Source of the DNA: Polaribacter butkevichii
GTDB lineage: Bacteria > Bacteroidota > Bacteroidia > Flavobacteriales > Flavobacteriaceae
Length of the DNA: 64,000 bases
Reading direction: 5' to 3'
Assembly: GCF_038024105.1 (NCBI RefSeq)
Contig: NZ_CP150661.1
Span: 868,001 to 932,000, forward strand
A program made the position numbers and the translations under genes. Of this stretch, positions 14,983-24,391 are shown piece by piece. The notes beneath the pieces were generated by a model. It searched no databases and was not told the DNA's origin. It saw only the letters and a program-made list of their open reading frames with translations. Each line of letters starts with the position of its first letter. Within the stretch, counting starts at the first letter, position 1.

Positions 14983-15297
14983 ATGATAAAAGTATCCGTA
15001 ATGTACCCAAACAGTAAAGATGTACAGTTTGATGTAGATTATTATAAAAACAGTCACTTACCAATGATTTCTAAAGCAGTTGGTACTGCCTTAAAAGGTT
15101 TAGAGTTAGATTTAGGCATTGCGAGTAGAGTTCCTGGAGAACCGGCTCCTTATGTAGCAATTGCACATTTATTATTTGATGATGTTGCTGCTTTTCAGGC
15201 TTCATTTGGTCCGCATGCAAAAGTATTTGCAGACGATGTAAAAAATTACAGTAATGTACAAGGAGAACTTCAAATTAGTGAATTGATAACATTCTAA
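14983..15297 (+). CDS. EthD-domain protein
   Basis: The 104-residue protein spans one EthD/ferredoxin-like domain: MIKVSVMYPNSK, then DYYKNSHLPMI and a HLLFDDVAAFQASFG middle. Family members form small dimeric alpha+beta barrels. One helps a cytochrome P450 in ether degradation, but most have no known reaction. The gene is followed by the DsbA-like gene after 3 bases, so the two are translationally close. Its role in this redox operon is unknown. Confidence 0.85.
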   Translation: MIKVSVMYPNSKDVQFDVDYYKNSHLPMISKAVGTALKGLELDLGIASRVPGEPAPYVAIAHLLFDDVAAFQASFGPHAKVFADDVKNYSNVQGELQISELITF

Positions 15298-15300
15298 AAA

Positions 15301-15957
15301 ATGAAAGAAAAATTAAAAATAGATATCGTATCAGACGTTGTTTGTCCTTGGTGTACCATTGGCTATAAACGTTTAGAAAAAGCCATAACAGAACTAGGTA
15401 TTCAAGACCAAGTAGAAATTGAATGGCAACCTTTTGAATTGAATCCGAATATGCCCGCAGAAGGTCAGAATGTAAATGAACATATCACAGAAAAGTATGG
15501 ATCTACCAAAGAGCAGCAAGAAGAATCAAAACAAAATATGACTGAAGCTGGAGAGGAACTCGGTTTTAAATTTGATTATTTTGATGAAATGCGTATGGTA
15601 AACACCTTTGATGCTCATGTTCTTTTAGAATATGCCAAAGATTTTGGGAAACAAACCGAATTAAAAATGTGTTTAACAACTGCTTTTTTTAGCAACCGTA
15701 AAGATGTTTCTAAAAGAGACATTCTAAAACAAGCATTATTAACTGTCGGTTTAAATGCTGATGAAGGAATGGCCAAGTTAGATAATGAAGATGCCAGAAA
15801 CGAAGTAAGATTCAAACAAAATTATTGGAAAAATTTAGGGGTTAATTCTGTACCAACAATTGTTTTTAACATAAAAAGTGCCGTAACTGGTGCACAACCA
15901 GTAGCTACCTTTAAACAAGTACTATCCGAATTAATCAAAGAACACCAAACTGCATAG
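15301..15957 (+). CDS. DsbA/FrnE-like cytoplasmic thiol oxidoreductase
   Basis: The 218-residue protein has VVCPWCTIG (Cys15, Cys18) at the end of the first strand, an inserted helical domain, and the cis-Pro region VNSVPTIVF. There is no signal peptide, so it acts in the cytoplasm, like FrnE and 2-hydroxychromene isomerase relatives. FrnE-type proteins exchange disulfides and are linked to oxidative stress tolerance. It lies 3 bases after the EthD gene in the TetR-controlled operon. Confidence 0.92.
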   Translation: MKEKLKIDIVSDVVCPWCTIGYKRLEKAITELGIQDQVEIEWQPFELNPNMPAEGQNVNEHITEKYGSTKEQQEESKQNMTEAGEELGFKFDYFDEMRMVNTFDAHVLLEYAKDFGKQTELKMCLTTAFFSNRKDVSKRDILKQALLTVGLNADEGMAKLDNEDARNEVRFKQNYWKNLGVNSVPTIVFNIKSAVTGAQPVATFKQVLSELIKEHQTA

Positions 15958-15990
15958 TTGTTTAGGTAATTTCTTTAAAAATTAAAAACC

Positions 15991-16650
15991 ATGGAAGCAA
16001 ATAAAGGAGAATTAGACGCATTACTAAACGTAAAACGTAAAGAAGGTGCTACTAAGTTTACCAAAGAGAAAAACAAGATTTACGCAGATGGTATTACCAG
16101 TGTAGCCAATTCTGGAGTACTTGAAAACGCCTTAAATGTAGGTGATAAAGCACCAAACTTTACCCTAAAAAATGCGTTAAACAAAGAGGTTTCTTTATAC
16201 AACGAGCTAGAAAATGGTCCCGTAATTTTAACTTGGTACAGAGGCGGATGGTGCCCTTATTGCAACATTACGCTACACTATTTACAAGAAAAGTTACCCG
16301 AATTTACAAAAGCAGGTGCTACACTGATTGCTCTAACTCCAGAGTTACCAGACAACTCATTAGACACTGCGGAAAAAAACAATTTAGAATTCACTGTTTT
16401 AAGTGATCTTGATAATGTTATTGGAAAAGAATATGGTGTTGTATTTCAATTAACGGATGAAGTGGCTGATATTTACGAAGCTGGATTCGGTTTAAGCGAA
16501 AAAAATGGAAATAATGACAACCAATTGCCTTTGGCAGCAACGTATGTTATCAACACAAACGGAATCATTCAGTATGCTTTTTTAGATGCTGATTATAGAC
16601 AAAGAGCAGAACCAACAGAAATTATCACTGCATTAGAAAAATTAAAATAA
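15991..16650 (+). CDS. Peroxiredoxin-like (AhpC/TSA) protein
   Basis: The 219-residue protein has an N-terminal extension of about 45 residues, then a thioredoxin fold with GDKAPNFTL and YRGGWCPYCN (Cys88, Cys91), the peroxiredoxin-like arrangement in which a CPYC pair replaces the usual single peroxidatic Cys of PxxxTxxC. It probably reduces peroxides using thiols. It is the fourth gene of the TetR operon, 7 bases before the haloacid dehalogenase gene. The CxxC pattern differs from typical 2-Cys peroxiredoxins. Confidence 0.88.
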   Translation: MEANKGELDALLNVKRKEGATKFTKEKNKIYADGITSVANSGVLENALNVGDKAPNFTLKNALNKEVSLYNELENGPVILTWYRGGWCPYCNITLHYLQEKLPEFTKAGATLIALTPELPDNSLDTAEKNNLEFTVLSDLDNVIGKEYGVVFQLTDEVADIYEAGFGLSEKNGNNDNQLPLAATYVINTNGIIQYAFLDADYRQRAEPTEIITALEKLK

Positions 16651-16657
16651 GACCGTT

Positions 16658-17344
16658 ATGAATACATTAAAACCAAAAGTACTATTCTTTGATGTTAACG
16701 AAACGCTTTTAGATCTTTCTCCTGTAAAAAAACAAATTGGCATCGCTTTAGGTGGTAGAGAAGATTTACTTTCTTTATGGTTTACAACAATGTTGCAGTA
16801 TTCTTTAGTGGTTTCCGCAAGCGGACAATACAAACCCTTTACACATATTGGTGCGGCAACGTTACAAATGGTTGCCGCAAACAATGATATTGTAATTTCA
16901 GAAGAGGAAGCACGTAAAATTATTGTAGCAGCAATGCAAAATTTACCTGCGCATCCAGAAGTAAAAGAAGCTTTAACCCAATTAAAAAAGGCCGGATACA
17001 AATTAGTTGCGTTTACAAATTCTTCTAACGAAGGATTGAAAAATCAATTTAAAAACGCTGGCTTAACGGATTATTTTGATGATTTACTTAGTGTAGAAGA
17101 TGCTGGTAAGTTTAAACCATTTACCAACACCTATGTTTGGGGAGCTCATAAAATGGGCGTTCAGTTAGATGAATGTATGCTTATTGCAGCACATGGTTGG
17201 GATGTTGCTGGTGCTCTTTGGGCGGGTTGGCGCGCTGCTTTTATAAGCAGACCTGGGCAACAACTTTTTCCGTTAGCTCCAAAGACAGAAATTGTAGAAA
17301 ATAATTTAAAAAAAGTAGCTGAAATTCTAGTGAAATATGCGTAA
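16658..17344 (+). CDS. Haloacid dehalogenase type II (HAD-IA hydrolase)
   Basis: The 228-residue protein has motif I FFDVNETLLD (Asp12 nucleophile), motif II FTNSS, motif III Lys in KFKPF and motif IV AAHGWDVAGA, the order of L-2-haloacid dehalogenases. It ends RAAFISRPGQ, typical of the type II group. It would cut C-Cl or similar bonds by an aspartyl ester. Whether the natural substrate is halogenated is unknown; motif I has Asn-Glu where classical enzymes have Tyr-Gly. It is the last gene of the TetR operon. Confidence 0.9.
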   Translation: MNTLKPKVLFFDVNETLLDLSPVKKQIGIALGGREDLLSLWFTTMLQYSLVVSASGQYKPFTHIGAATLQMVAANNDIVISEEEARKIIVAAMQNLPAHPEVKEALTQLKKAGYKLVAFTNSSNEGLKNQFKNAGLTDYFDDLLSVEDAGKFKPFTNTYVWGAHKMGVQLDECMLIAAHGWDVAGALWAGWRAAFISRPGQQLFPLAPKTEIVENNLKKVAEILVKYA

Positions 17345-17519
17345 ATTTATATGATGTTAGAGGCTTACTTTTAACTTCTAGAAACTCATGTTTTATATAA
17401 AGACACTTGAAAATAACATGAGGAAAATCAATTTTATTACAACAAAAAAATAATAGATTCGTTGTTCTGTTCTGGTATCATTATTATCAAACAATTAAAA
17501 GAAATAAAGAAACAGCATT

Positions 17520-17960
17520 ATGAAAAAAGTAATAGCAATTATTATACTTTTAGTAACAAGTATAAGTACTATACATGCGCAAGAATGGCAAACAGATTTT
17601 AAACTTGCCAAAGAAATTGCTTCAAAAGAAAAGAAACCGATTATACTGGTTTTTCAAGGATCGGATTGGTGTGCGCCTTGTATTAAATTAGATCACCAAA
17701 TTTGGGGTACAACTGTTTTTAAAAAGTATGCAAAAGATCATTACGTAATGTTACAAGCAGATTTTCCGAAGAGAAAGAAAAATGCGTTGTCAGACTCACA
17801 AACTGCTGCAAATGCTAAATTAGCAGAAACGTACAACAAAAATGGAGTTTTTCCTTTTGTAGTTGTCCTTAATGCTAACGGTAAAGTACTTGGCGAAACA
17901 GGTTATAAAAAAATTACCCCAGAAAATTACATCGCAGAATTGAATACTTTTACAAAATAA
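17520..17960 (+). CDS. Exported thioredoxin-family protein
   Basis: The 146-residue protein has a signal peptide (1-20, ending TIHAQ) and a thioredoxin-like domain with GSDWCAPCIKLD (Cys51, Cys54) and a cis-Pro in GVFPFVVVL. Periplasmic thioredoxins of this sort keep partner cysteines reduced. The apbE gene begins with GTG one base after its stop, so the two genes are tightly coupled. It opens the four-gene thioredoxin-ApbE-DUF4266-DUF3570 operon. Confidence 0.92.
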   Translation: MKKVIAIIILLVTSISTIHAQEWQTDFKLAKEIASKEKKPIILVFQGSDWCAPCIKLDHQIWGTTVFKKYAKDHYVMLQADFPKRKKNALSDSQTAANAKLAETYNKNGVFPFVVVLNANGKVLGETGYKKITPENYIAELNTFTK

Positions 17961-17961
17961 A

Positions 17962-18942
17962 GTGAAAACACTACTTACTACTTCCCTACTCCTATTATCC
18001 ATTGTTTGTACGGCACAAGAATCTTACAAACGAGTCCTTAAATTAATGGGCAGTCGGTTTGATATTACGGTGGTTGCAAACAACACCGCAGAAGCAGACA
18101 AATATCTAGATACAGCCATTGCAGAAATTACAAGAATAGAAAAACTTATTTCTTCTTGGGATGCCAATTCACAAACTTTTTCCATCAATAAAAACGCAGG
18201 AATCAAACCTGTAAAAGTAGATACAGAACTTTTTAATTTAATTGAAAGAGCAATTCAAATATCTAAACTTACCGATGGTGCTTTTGATATTAGCTATGCC
18301 TCTATGGATAAAATTTGGAAATTTGATGGCAGCATGAAAAAAATGCCTTCGCAAAAAACAATTAACGTTTCCGTAGCTAAAGTGGGTTTTCAAAACATTG
18401 TTTTAGATAAAGAAAATCATACTGTTTTTTTAAAGCTTAAAGGAATGAAAATTGGTTTTGGAGCAATCGGAAAAGGCTATGCCGCAGATAAAGCAAAAGC
18501 ACTTCTAATTTCTAAGGGAGTTGTTTCTGGCATTATTAACGCCTCTGGCGATATGAATACTTGGGGAACACAACCTAACGGTAAAGAATGGACGGTAGCC
18601 ATTACAAACCCTATGAATAAAAATAAAGTATTTGCTTTATTTCCGTTAACAGATAAGGCCGTAGTTACTTCTGGTAATTACGAAAAATACGTCAACTTTA
18701 ACGGCAAACGATACACACATATTATAGACCCAAGAACAGGGTATCCTTCTAGCGGAATTATTAGCGTAACCGTTTTTGCGCCTAAAGCAGAATTGGCAGA
18801 CGCACTTGCTACTTCTGTTTTTGTAATGGGAAAAAAAGTGGGTTTAGATCGCATCAATCAATTACCAAAAATAGAATGCATCATCATTGATGATCAGGGA
18901 AATATTACAACATCAAAAAATATAGAAATTGATAAATTATGA
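17962..18942 (+). CDS. apbE: FAD:protein FMN transferase
   Basis: The product is 326 residues from a GTG start (chosen because the signal peptide MKTLLTTSLLLLSIVCTAQ starts there). ApbE motifs are present in order: MGSRFDIT, GAIGKGYAADKA, SGDMNTWG, YTHIIDPRTGYP and LADALATSVFVMG. ApbE attaches FMN by a phosphoester to Thr or Ser of exported redox proteins and needs Mg. It lies between an exported thioredoxin and DUF4266/DUF3570 genes. The flavinylated target is not evident in the window. It overlaps the next gene by ATGA (18939-18942). Confidence 0.95.
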   Translation: MKTLLTTSLLLLSIVCTAQESYKRVLKLMGSRFDITVVANNTAEADKYLDTAIAEITRIEKLISSWDANSQTFSINKNAGIKPVKVDTELFNLIERAIQISKLTDGAFDISYASMDKIWKFDGSMKKMPSQKTINVSVAKVGFQNIVLDKENHTVFLKLKGMKIGFGAIGKGYAADKAKALLISKGVVSGIINASGDMNTWGTQPNGKEWTVAITNPMNKNKVFALFPLTDKAVVTSGNYEKYVNFNGKRYTHIIDPRTGYPSSGIISVTVFAPKAELADALATSVFVMGKKVGLDRINQLPKIECIIIDDQGNITTSKNIEIDKL

Positions 18943-19151
18943 TTAAAAAATGTATATACGCTGCATTGATAACAATTAGTTTTAGTAGTTGTGTAGTGGT
19001 AAAAGAATATGAAAAAGTAAATATAAACGACCCAGATATGTTGCTTTCTGATAAGAAATGCGACCGTAATGTTACTACAGCACATTCTTATAGAGAAGCT
19101 GCTGTTGGTGCAAATGGAGGTAAAACTGGTGGTGGTTGCGGTTGCAATTAA
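18939..19151 (+). CDS. DUF4266 lipoprotein
   Basis: The 70-residue lipoprotein has signal MIKKCIYAALITISFSSC with Cys18 lipidated. The mature part has the DUF4266 pattern YEKVNINDPDMLLSDKKC, then REAAVGANGGKTGGGCGCN with a Cys-Gly-rich end. It overlaps apbE by 4 bases and is followed after a small hairpin by the DUF3570 gene. DUF4266 and DUF3570 are widely found next to apbE and thioredoxin genes, and their job is not known. The terminal GCGC could bind metal, which is a guess. Confidence 0.9.
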   Translation: MIKKCIYAALITISFSSCVVVKEYEKVNINDPDMLLSDKKCDRNVTTAHSYREAAVGANGGKTGGGCGCN

Positions 19152-19182
19152 TCACATACTTTTTAAGTAAAATTAAAAATTA

Positions 19183-19200
19183 TCCCGCTTAAAAGCGGAT
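19183..19200 (+). other. Small hairpin between DUF4266 and DUF3570 genes
   Basis: CCGCTT and AAGCGG around a two-base loop, followed by TTTT. It may be a weak terminator lowering the DUF3570 gene relative to the upstream genes. Confidence 0.45.
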
Positions 19201-19226
19201 TTTAAGAACAAATTAGTCTCAATCAA

Positions 19227-20540
19227 TTGAAAAAAATAATTCTTTTTATATGTGTGTTTGCTTTTATAAAAATAAATGCACAAACAAAACAAGACGAAGC
19301 TAAAGTCTACAAAAAACGTGTCCTAGAAACTACAGAAGTAGATTTCTTAACAAGTTATTACTCTCAAGACGGAAATAACGCTGCTGTAAGTGGTGGTGAA
19401 GGTTCAGAATCGTTAACAGATGTTACCGGAACTTTTGTGGTTGCTATGCCTTTAAACGATGACGATGTGCTAACTATAGATGCAGGTATTTCTGCCTATA
19501 CATCTGCATCTTCTAGTAATATTAATCCTTTTGATGACGGTAAAGCAGATCCGTTTCAGGCATCTTCCGGTGCTTCTAGTGGAGATCTTTGGGCAAACAT
19601 TACAGGGAGTTACACCCATAGTTCAGACGATAGAAATGATATTTGGTCTACCAAACTTGCCATTTCTTCTGAGTATGATTATTTTTCTGTTGGTGTTGGC
19701 GGAAGTTATACCAAACTTTTTAATCAGAAAAACACAGAAGTAAGTGTACATGGTAACGTATACATAGATTCTTGGAAATTATTGTATCCGATAGAATTAA
19801 GAAAAGCAAATGGCGGTAAAGGTGATGAAGATCATTTTGATATCAGTAATTATACAATTACAGGGAATACCGACTACGCACCTAATTTTGTTCCTTTAGA
19901 TGGTACAGCCAGAAACTCATATTCATTCGGTTTTGGATTTTCTCAAATACTGCATAAAAAAGTACAAGGTTCTTTAGCTTTAGATTTTGTAAAACAAAAC
20001 GGGTTATTATCAACCCCTTTTCAAAGAGTTTATTTTAGTGATGTAGCCGATTCGTTTATAGATAGTTTTCAGCTTGCTGATGATATTGAACGTTTACCAG
20101 ATTCTAGATTTAAAGTAGCAGCAGGTGGTCGTTTAAATTGGTATTTAAATGAATTTGTTACTCTTAGATCTTTTTATCGTTATTATTCTGATGATTGGGG
20201 AATTTCGTCTCACACCGCAAGTTTAGAAGTTCCTATAAAAATTACAGATAAATTTACGTTGTATCCATCATATAGGTATTACAACCAAACAGCTGCAGAT
20301 TATTTTAAACCTAAAGAGACTGCACTTTCTACAGACGTTTATTATACTTCTGATTACGATTTATCTAAATACACCGCCAATCAATTTGGTTTTGGAGTTT
20401 CTTACACCGATATTTTTGCTAAAATGCATATTAGAAACTTTGGTTTAAAAAGTATCGACCTAAAATTTTATCAATATGATAGAGATACATCTTTTAGTTC
20501 TAGCATTATTACAGCTGGCTTTAAATTTGTAATGGATTAG
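19227..20540 (+). CDS. DUF3570 outer-membrane beta-barrel protein
   Basis: The product is 437 residues from a TTG start (19227), required to include the signal peptide LKKIILFICVFAFIKINAQ. The mature protein is built from alternating beta strands (for example YSFGFGFSQILHKKV and the C-terminal IITAGFKFVMD ending in a hydrophobic residue) and matches the DUF3570 pattern of FLTSYYSQDGNNAAV near the start. It is probably an outer membrane porin-like barrel serving the ApbE/DUF4266 redox module. It ends at a bidirectional terminator shared with the fkpB/slyD-like gene. Confidence 0.88.
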   Translation: MKKIILFICVFAFIKINAQTKQDEAKVYKKRVLETTEVDFLTSYYSQDGNNAAVSGGEGSESLTDVTGTFVVAMPLNDDDVLTIDAGISAYTSASSSNINPFDDGKADPFQASSGASSGDLWANITGSYTHSSDDRNDIWSTKLAISSEYDYFSVGVGGSYTKLFNQKNTEVSVHGNVYIDSWKLLYPIELRKANGGKGDEDHFDISNYTITGNTDYAPNFVPLDGTARNSYSFGFGFSQILHKKVQGSLALDFVKQNGLLSTPFQRVYFSDVADSFIDSFQLADDIERLPDSRFKVAAGGRLNWYLNEFVTLRSFYRYYSDDWGISSHTASLEVPIKITDKFTLYPSYRYYNQTAADYFKPKETALSTDVYYTSDYDLSKYTANQFGFGVSYTDIFAKMHIRNFGLKSIDLKFYQYDRDTSFSSSIITAGFKFVMD

Positions 20541-20610
20541 TAACTTTATCAGTTTAAAAAAGTGAACCACAGATTTTTTAATTGGGATAAAAAACGGATT
20601 TACAGTAATA

Positions 20611-20653
20611 AAAAAACACCCTTTGCGAAACAATGTTTTGCAAAGGGTGTTTT
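20611..20653. terminator. Bidirectional terminator between DUF3570 and FKBP genes
   Basis: AAACACCCTTTGC (20614-20626) pairs with GCAAAGGGTGTTT (20640-20652), with A-runs on the left and T on the right, so it can end transcripts from both convergent genes. Confidence 0.9.
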
Positions 20654-20675
20654 GTAATTTATAAATATTTGTAGT

Positions 20676-21104
20676 TTAGTTAATCTCTACAACTTCAAGA
20701 TCAAAAACAAGATCTTTACCAGCTAAAGGATGATTACCATCAATTACAATACTATCGTCTTTTACTTCTACAACCATTAAATTCATTTCTTGTCCGTCTG
20801 GCGATTTAGAAACCAATCCCATACCTACTTGAGGCTCCATATCTTGTGGAAGGTCAGATTTATTAACTTCTTGTATTAATTGCTCGTTTACCTCACCATA
20901 TGCTTCTTCTTTAGCAATAGTAATGGTTTTCTTTTCACTTACTTTCATGTCGATTAAACCCTTTTCAAATCCAGGTATTAACTTTCCTTCTCCTAAAGTA
21001 AACTCAATTGGTTCTTTTCCTTCAGACGTATCAAAAATTTGCCCATCAGTTAATTTACCTGTATAATGTACTTTTACGGTATTGTTCTCTTTTACTTGAC
21101 TCAT
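20676..21104 (-). CDS. FKBP-type peptidyl-prolyl isomerase, SlyD-like
   Basis: The 142-residue protein starts MSQVKENNTVKVHYTGKL. Residues upstream of this in the same frame show no family pattern, so the internal ATG at 21104 is preferred over 21233. The FKBP part has GQIFDTSEG and LIPGFEKGLIDM. An inserted flap (VNKSDLPQDMEPQVGM) is the SlyD chaperone domain and NHPLAGKDLVFDLEVVEI closes the barrel. It lacks the metal-binding His-rich tail of E. coli SlyD. It catalyses prolyl isomerisation and holds unfolded proteins in the cytoplasm. Monocistronic. Confidence 0.93.
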   Translation of the reverse strand: MSQVKENNTVKVHYTGKLTDGQIFDTSEGKEPIEFTLGEGKLIPGFEKGLIDMKVSEKKTITIAKEEAYGEVNEQLIQEVNKSDLPQDMEPQVGMGLVSKSPDGQEMNLMVVEVKDDSIVIDGNHPLAGKDLVFDLEVVEIN

Positions 21105-21324
21105 ACTATATTCTTTAATTTGAAAAATAGCTTTTGCATAATTCTTACACAAAAACTCTTTTAGTTTAAACTTACAGAAAGATTGTCCGCTAAAACCAAG
21201 CCAAAAAATAATAAAACACCTAAACAACTCCATTTAAAAGAAAAAAAACACGCTGTGATTGGCTTATAAGAACAAAAACCAACTTAAGTGCCTTATTTTT
21301 TTATAATTTTTTATTCCCACAACG

Positions 21325-21388
21325 TATCCGCAACTTTGTCAGTTTTAAACAGTTTTAAGGTGATATCTATGACAAGTTTGTAAAATAC
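21325..21388. repeat. Intergenic element shared with 28880-28933, copy 1
   Basis: TATCCGCAACTTTGT, then ATATCTATGACAA and GTAAAATA, appear here and at 28880-28933 in the same order, with a 10-base longer spacer here. Both are followed about 100 bases on by AATTTGTATATTTATCTT and then a plus-strand gene. The stretch 21105-21754 contains this element, a candidate promoter near 21485-21500 and otherwise AT-rich sequence. Confidence 0.7.
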
Positions 21389-21754
21389 AATATTATATTT
21401 TTAAAAATAACATCCTATTTTAAAGTTTTATTTAAACTTTCACCAAAATAATTATTTTCAAGTTGAAAACTTACCTCAATTAATTTGTATATTTATCTTA
21501 ATAAAATTTTCTCTTTTTACAATACAAATAATGTGAACTTAAAAATAAAATAATTTAGTCTATTCTTTAAAAACACCTTAAGAAAGCTGTTAAATTAACC
21601 TTACCTCAACTAAATAATTCTATATTTTTTTTAACTACAAGCCAAACCTAACCAACTGATGATTCCCTTTTTTAAAAGACAATTTATTTTAAATAAAAAA
21701 ATGGCTTTAATCACTATTTGTTACACTAATATTAACCTCTTATACAGCTAACAA

Positions 21755-24391
21755 ATGAAACTTAATTTTCATTTTTTTATAACTATTATTTTTTGTTTTT
21801 CCTTTTTTTTAGGAACGGCTCAAAATAATTTGTTTTTTAAATTAAATACATCAAGAAATAGTAAACAAAATAAAAAAGATACTGTTTATAGTTTTGATTA
21901 TAAAAAACTGAGCACTGCGTTAAATAATACAAAAGGTTTAAACACGCTTTCAAAAAAAGAAAAAAATATTATTTATTTTCCGAATGCTAATGGTACACTA
22001 GAAAGATTTAAAATCACTGAGTTATCTGTTATGCAAAATGCAATGCAAAAAAAATATACTGCTATAAAATCTTATGTAGGTTACGGTATAGATACCCCTT
22101 CTAATTATTTAAGATTTAGCCTCTCTCCTAACAAAGGTTTTTCTGGTGTACTTTTAGCAAGTGATCATTCTGTATTTTATCAACCAAATACTCATTTAAA
22201 AAATAGTTTTTCTATTCTTCATAGCCCCTCAGATGAAATGTTATTACCTTTTTCATGCAAAACAAGCGTTAAAAACAATAATTTAAAACAAAAAGGCATA
22301 TTAAAAAAGAATAGTTCTCAAAAAAGAGTTTTCACTCTAGCATTGTCTGTAACTGGTGAATATTCTAGTTTTCATGGTAACTCATTAGCAGATGTAAATG
22401 CCGCTTTGGTTGCTAGTTTAACGAATATAAATGCCGTTTTTGAGAGAGATTTTAATGTATCTTTTGTTTTGGCTGAAAATAATGATGCTATTATTTATCT
22501 TGATGAAGAAACCGATCCATATTCTGATTTCTCATCCGAGTATGGAGAAGAGTTACAACAAAACCTTGATGAAGTTATAGGCGATTCTAATTACGATTTA
22601 GGTCACCTTTTATCTGCTGTAGGCATAGAAGGAAATGCCAATTGCATAGGTTGTATATGTGAAAGTGGTAAAAAAGGAAGCGCATATTCATCTAGCAACA
22701 CACCTACTGGTTTTTATTTTGATTTTAGTTTGCTTGCACATGAAATAGGTCATCAATTAGGCGCCAACCACACATGGACTGCCGGAGGAAACGAAGGAAC
22801 TAAAGTACAAGTAGAACCTGGTAGTGGATCTACAATAATGGGATATTCTGGGTTAGGAAAATCATCTAACATTCAATTGGCAAACGATGCTTATTTTCAT
22901 GGCATATCAATTGAACAAATAAAAAATACGCTAAACAATACTAGTTGTGGTACTACTAACGTATTAAACAACAACTCAAATACAACAAACACAAGAACAG
23001 ATTTACTTTTACCCATTGGCACTCCTTTTAAATTAAGTGCTTTACCTAATAATCAAAATAAACAAACCTACTGCTGGGAGCAAATAAATGATAATGGTGC
23101 AAAAACAGTATATCCAAACCCAGACTTAAAAGACCCAGATGCTGTTTTATTTAGAAGTTATCCGCCAACTACAAATTCTGTTAGGTATTTTCCTAATCTT
23201 ACAGACCTTAGATTTGGCTTAAATAGTACCCAATGGGAAAAAATACCCAATGTTTCTAGATCTGCAAATTTTAGATTAACAACTAGAGAAAATATTCCTT
23301 TAGAAGCAGTAACTACTTTTGATGATATTAAAATTACATTTGATGATGCCTATGGCCCCTTTAAAATTATAAATTTTGCAGAAGATAATATAACAATAGC
23401 TAAAGGAAGCTCTCAAACCATTAAATGGCAGGTAAATAACACCAATAAACTATTGGGTGCGGAGCAGTTAAATTTACTACTTTCTACAAATGGTGGTATT
23501 TCTTATGATATAGTTATTGCTAAAAACATACCCAACAATGGCGCTTACACTTTTAATATTCCAAATATAACTTCATCTGAATGCCGATTTATGCTAGAGG
23601 CTTCTAATAACAATTTCTTTGCCATAAATAAAAAAACCATTGCCATTAATGTAGCTCTTTTTAGTAATTGTACGAATTATGAATCTGAACAAAATTTAGA
23701 TTTACAGATATTTAATGAAGATCAAATTTTACCTTTTATTGTAACACATACTATAACAGTACCAGAATCAATCATAATATCAGACATTAATATAGGTGTA
23801 AATATAGCACACCCTAATATTGGAGATTTAAAAATAACCATTAAAAGCCCAAAGGGTACCGAAATTACACTTAAAACACGTAATAGTTGTTCTATTGAAA
23901 AAAACTTAATTACTGTTTTTGATGATGAATCTATTGCTTTTAACTGTTTAAAAAGTGGCTCTAATATTCGTCAAAAATCACTTAACGACGCATTATCAAC
24001 CTTTAATAATGAAGATGCTAAAGGAGATTGGACTATTGAACTTACCGATATTGGACTTGAAAACTATGCCGTTTTAAATTCTTGGTTTATAGAATTATGT
24101 AAAAAAGAAGAGAAAAATGTTATTTTTAAAGATGACGTTTTTAAAGATTTTGTGGTATTTCCAAATCCAAATTCTGGAAATTTTAGTATCAAAGCAAAAG
24201 CGCTTCATTCTTATAAGAAACTTAATATAGACCTTTTTAATATTAACGGTCAACTTATTTATTCTAAATACCTACCAGAGGTTACCTTTTTAAATGAAAA
24301 TATTTCTATATTAAGACTAAAACCGGGAGTGTACTTTTTAAGAATTACAGATTCTAATAACTCCTATTCTAAAAAAATAATAATCAATTAG
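21755..24391 (+). CDS. T9SS-secreted reprolysin-type zinc metalloprotease with P domain
   Basis: The 878-residue protein has a signal peptide (1-22, FFLGTAQ) and a pro-region to about 190. A reprolysin-like M12 catalytic domain follows with HEIGHQLGANH (329-339), the HExxHxxGxxH zinc motif, and a met-turn candidate TIMGYSG. Then come Ig-like linkers, a proprotein-convertase P domain (about 645-790, SDINIGVNIAHPNIGDLKI) and a type IX secretion CTD (FPNPNSGNF to LKPGVYFLRI, about 800-878). It should cross the outer membrane by T9SS and act outside the cell on protein. Monocistronic, with long upstream noncoding DNA. Confidence 0.95.
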   Translation: MKLNFHFFITIIFCFSFFLGTAQNNLFFKLNTSRNSKQNKKDTVYSFDYKKLSTALNNTKGLNTLSKKEKNIIYFPNANGTLERFKITELSVMQNAMQKKYTAIKSYVGYGIDTPSNYLRFSLSPNKGFSGVLLASDHSVFYQPNTHLKNSFSILHSPSDEMLLPFSCKTSVKNNNLKQKGILKKNSSQKRVFTLALSVTGEYSSFHGNSLADVNAALVASLTNINAVFERDFNVSFVLAENNDAIIYLDEETDPYSDFSSEYGEELQQNLDEVIGDSNYDLGHLLSAVGIEGNANCIGCICESGKKGSAYSSSNTPTGFYFDFSLLAHEIGHQLGANHTWTAGGNEGTKVQVEPGSGSTIMGYSGLGKSSNIQLANDAYFHGISIEQIKNTLNNTSCGTTNVLNNNSNTTNTRTDLLLPIGTPFKLSALPNNQNKQTYCWEQINDNGAKTVYPNPDLKDPDAVLFRSYPPTTNSVRYFPNLTDLRFGLNSTQWEKIPNVSRSANFRLTTRENIPLEAVTTFDDIKITFDDAYGPFKIINFAEDNITIAKGSSQTIKWQVNNTNKLLGAEQLNLLLSTNGGISYDIVIAKNIPNNGAYTFNIPNITSSECRFMLEASNNNFFAINKKTIAINVALFSNCTNYESEQNLDLQIFNEDQILPFIVTHTITVPESIIISDINIGVNIAHPNIGDLKITIKSPKGTEITLKTRNSCSIEKNLITVFDDESIAFNCLKSGSNIRQKSLNDALSTFNNEDAKGDWTIELTDIGLENYAVLNSWFIELCKKEEKNVIFKDDVFKDFVVFPNPNSGNFSIKAKALHSYKKLNIDLFNINGQLIYSKYLPEVTFLNENISILRLKPGVYFLRITDSNNSYSKKIIIN

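Noticed and set aside
16642..17001. Minus-strand open frame of 119 codons
   Set aside because: It is antisense to the haloacid dehalogenase gene, whose motifs are complete.
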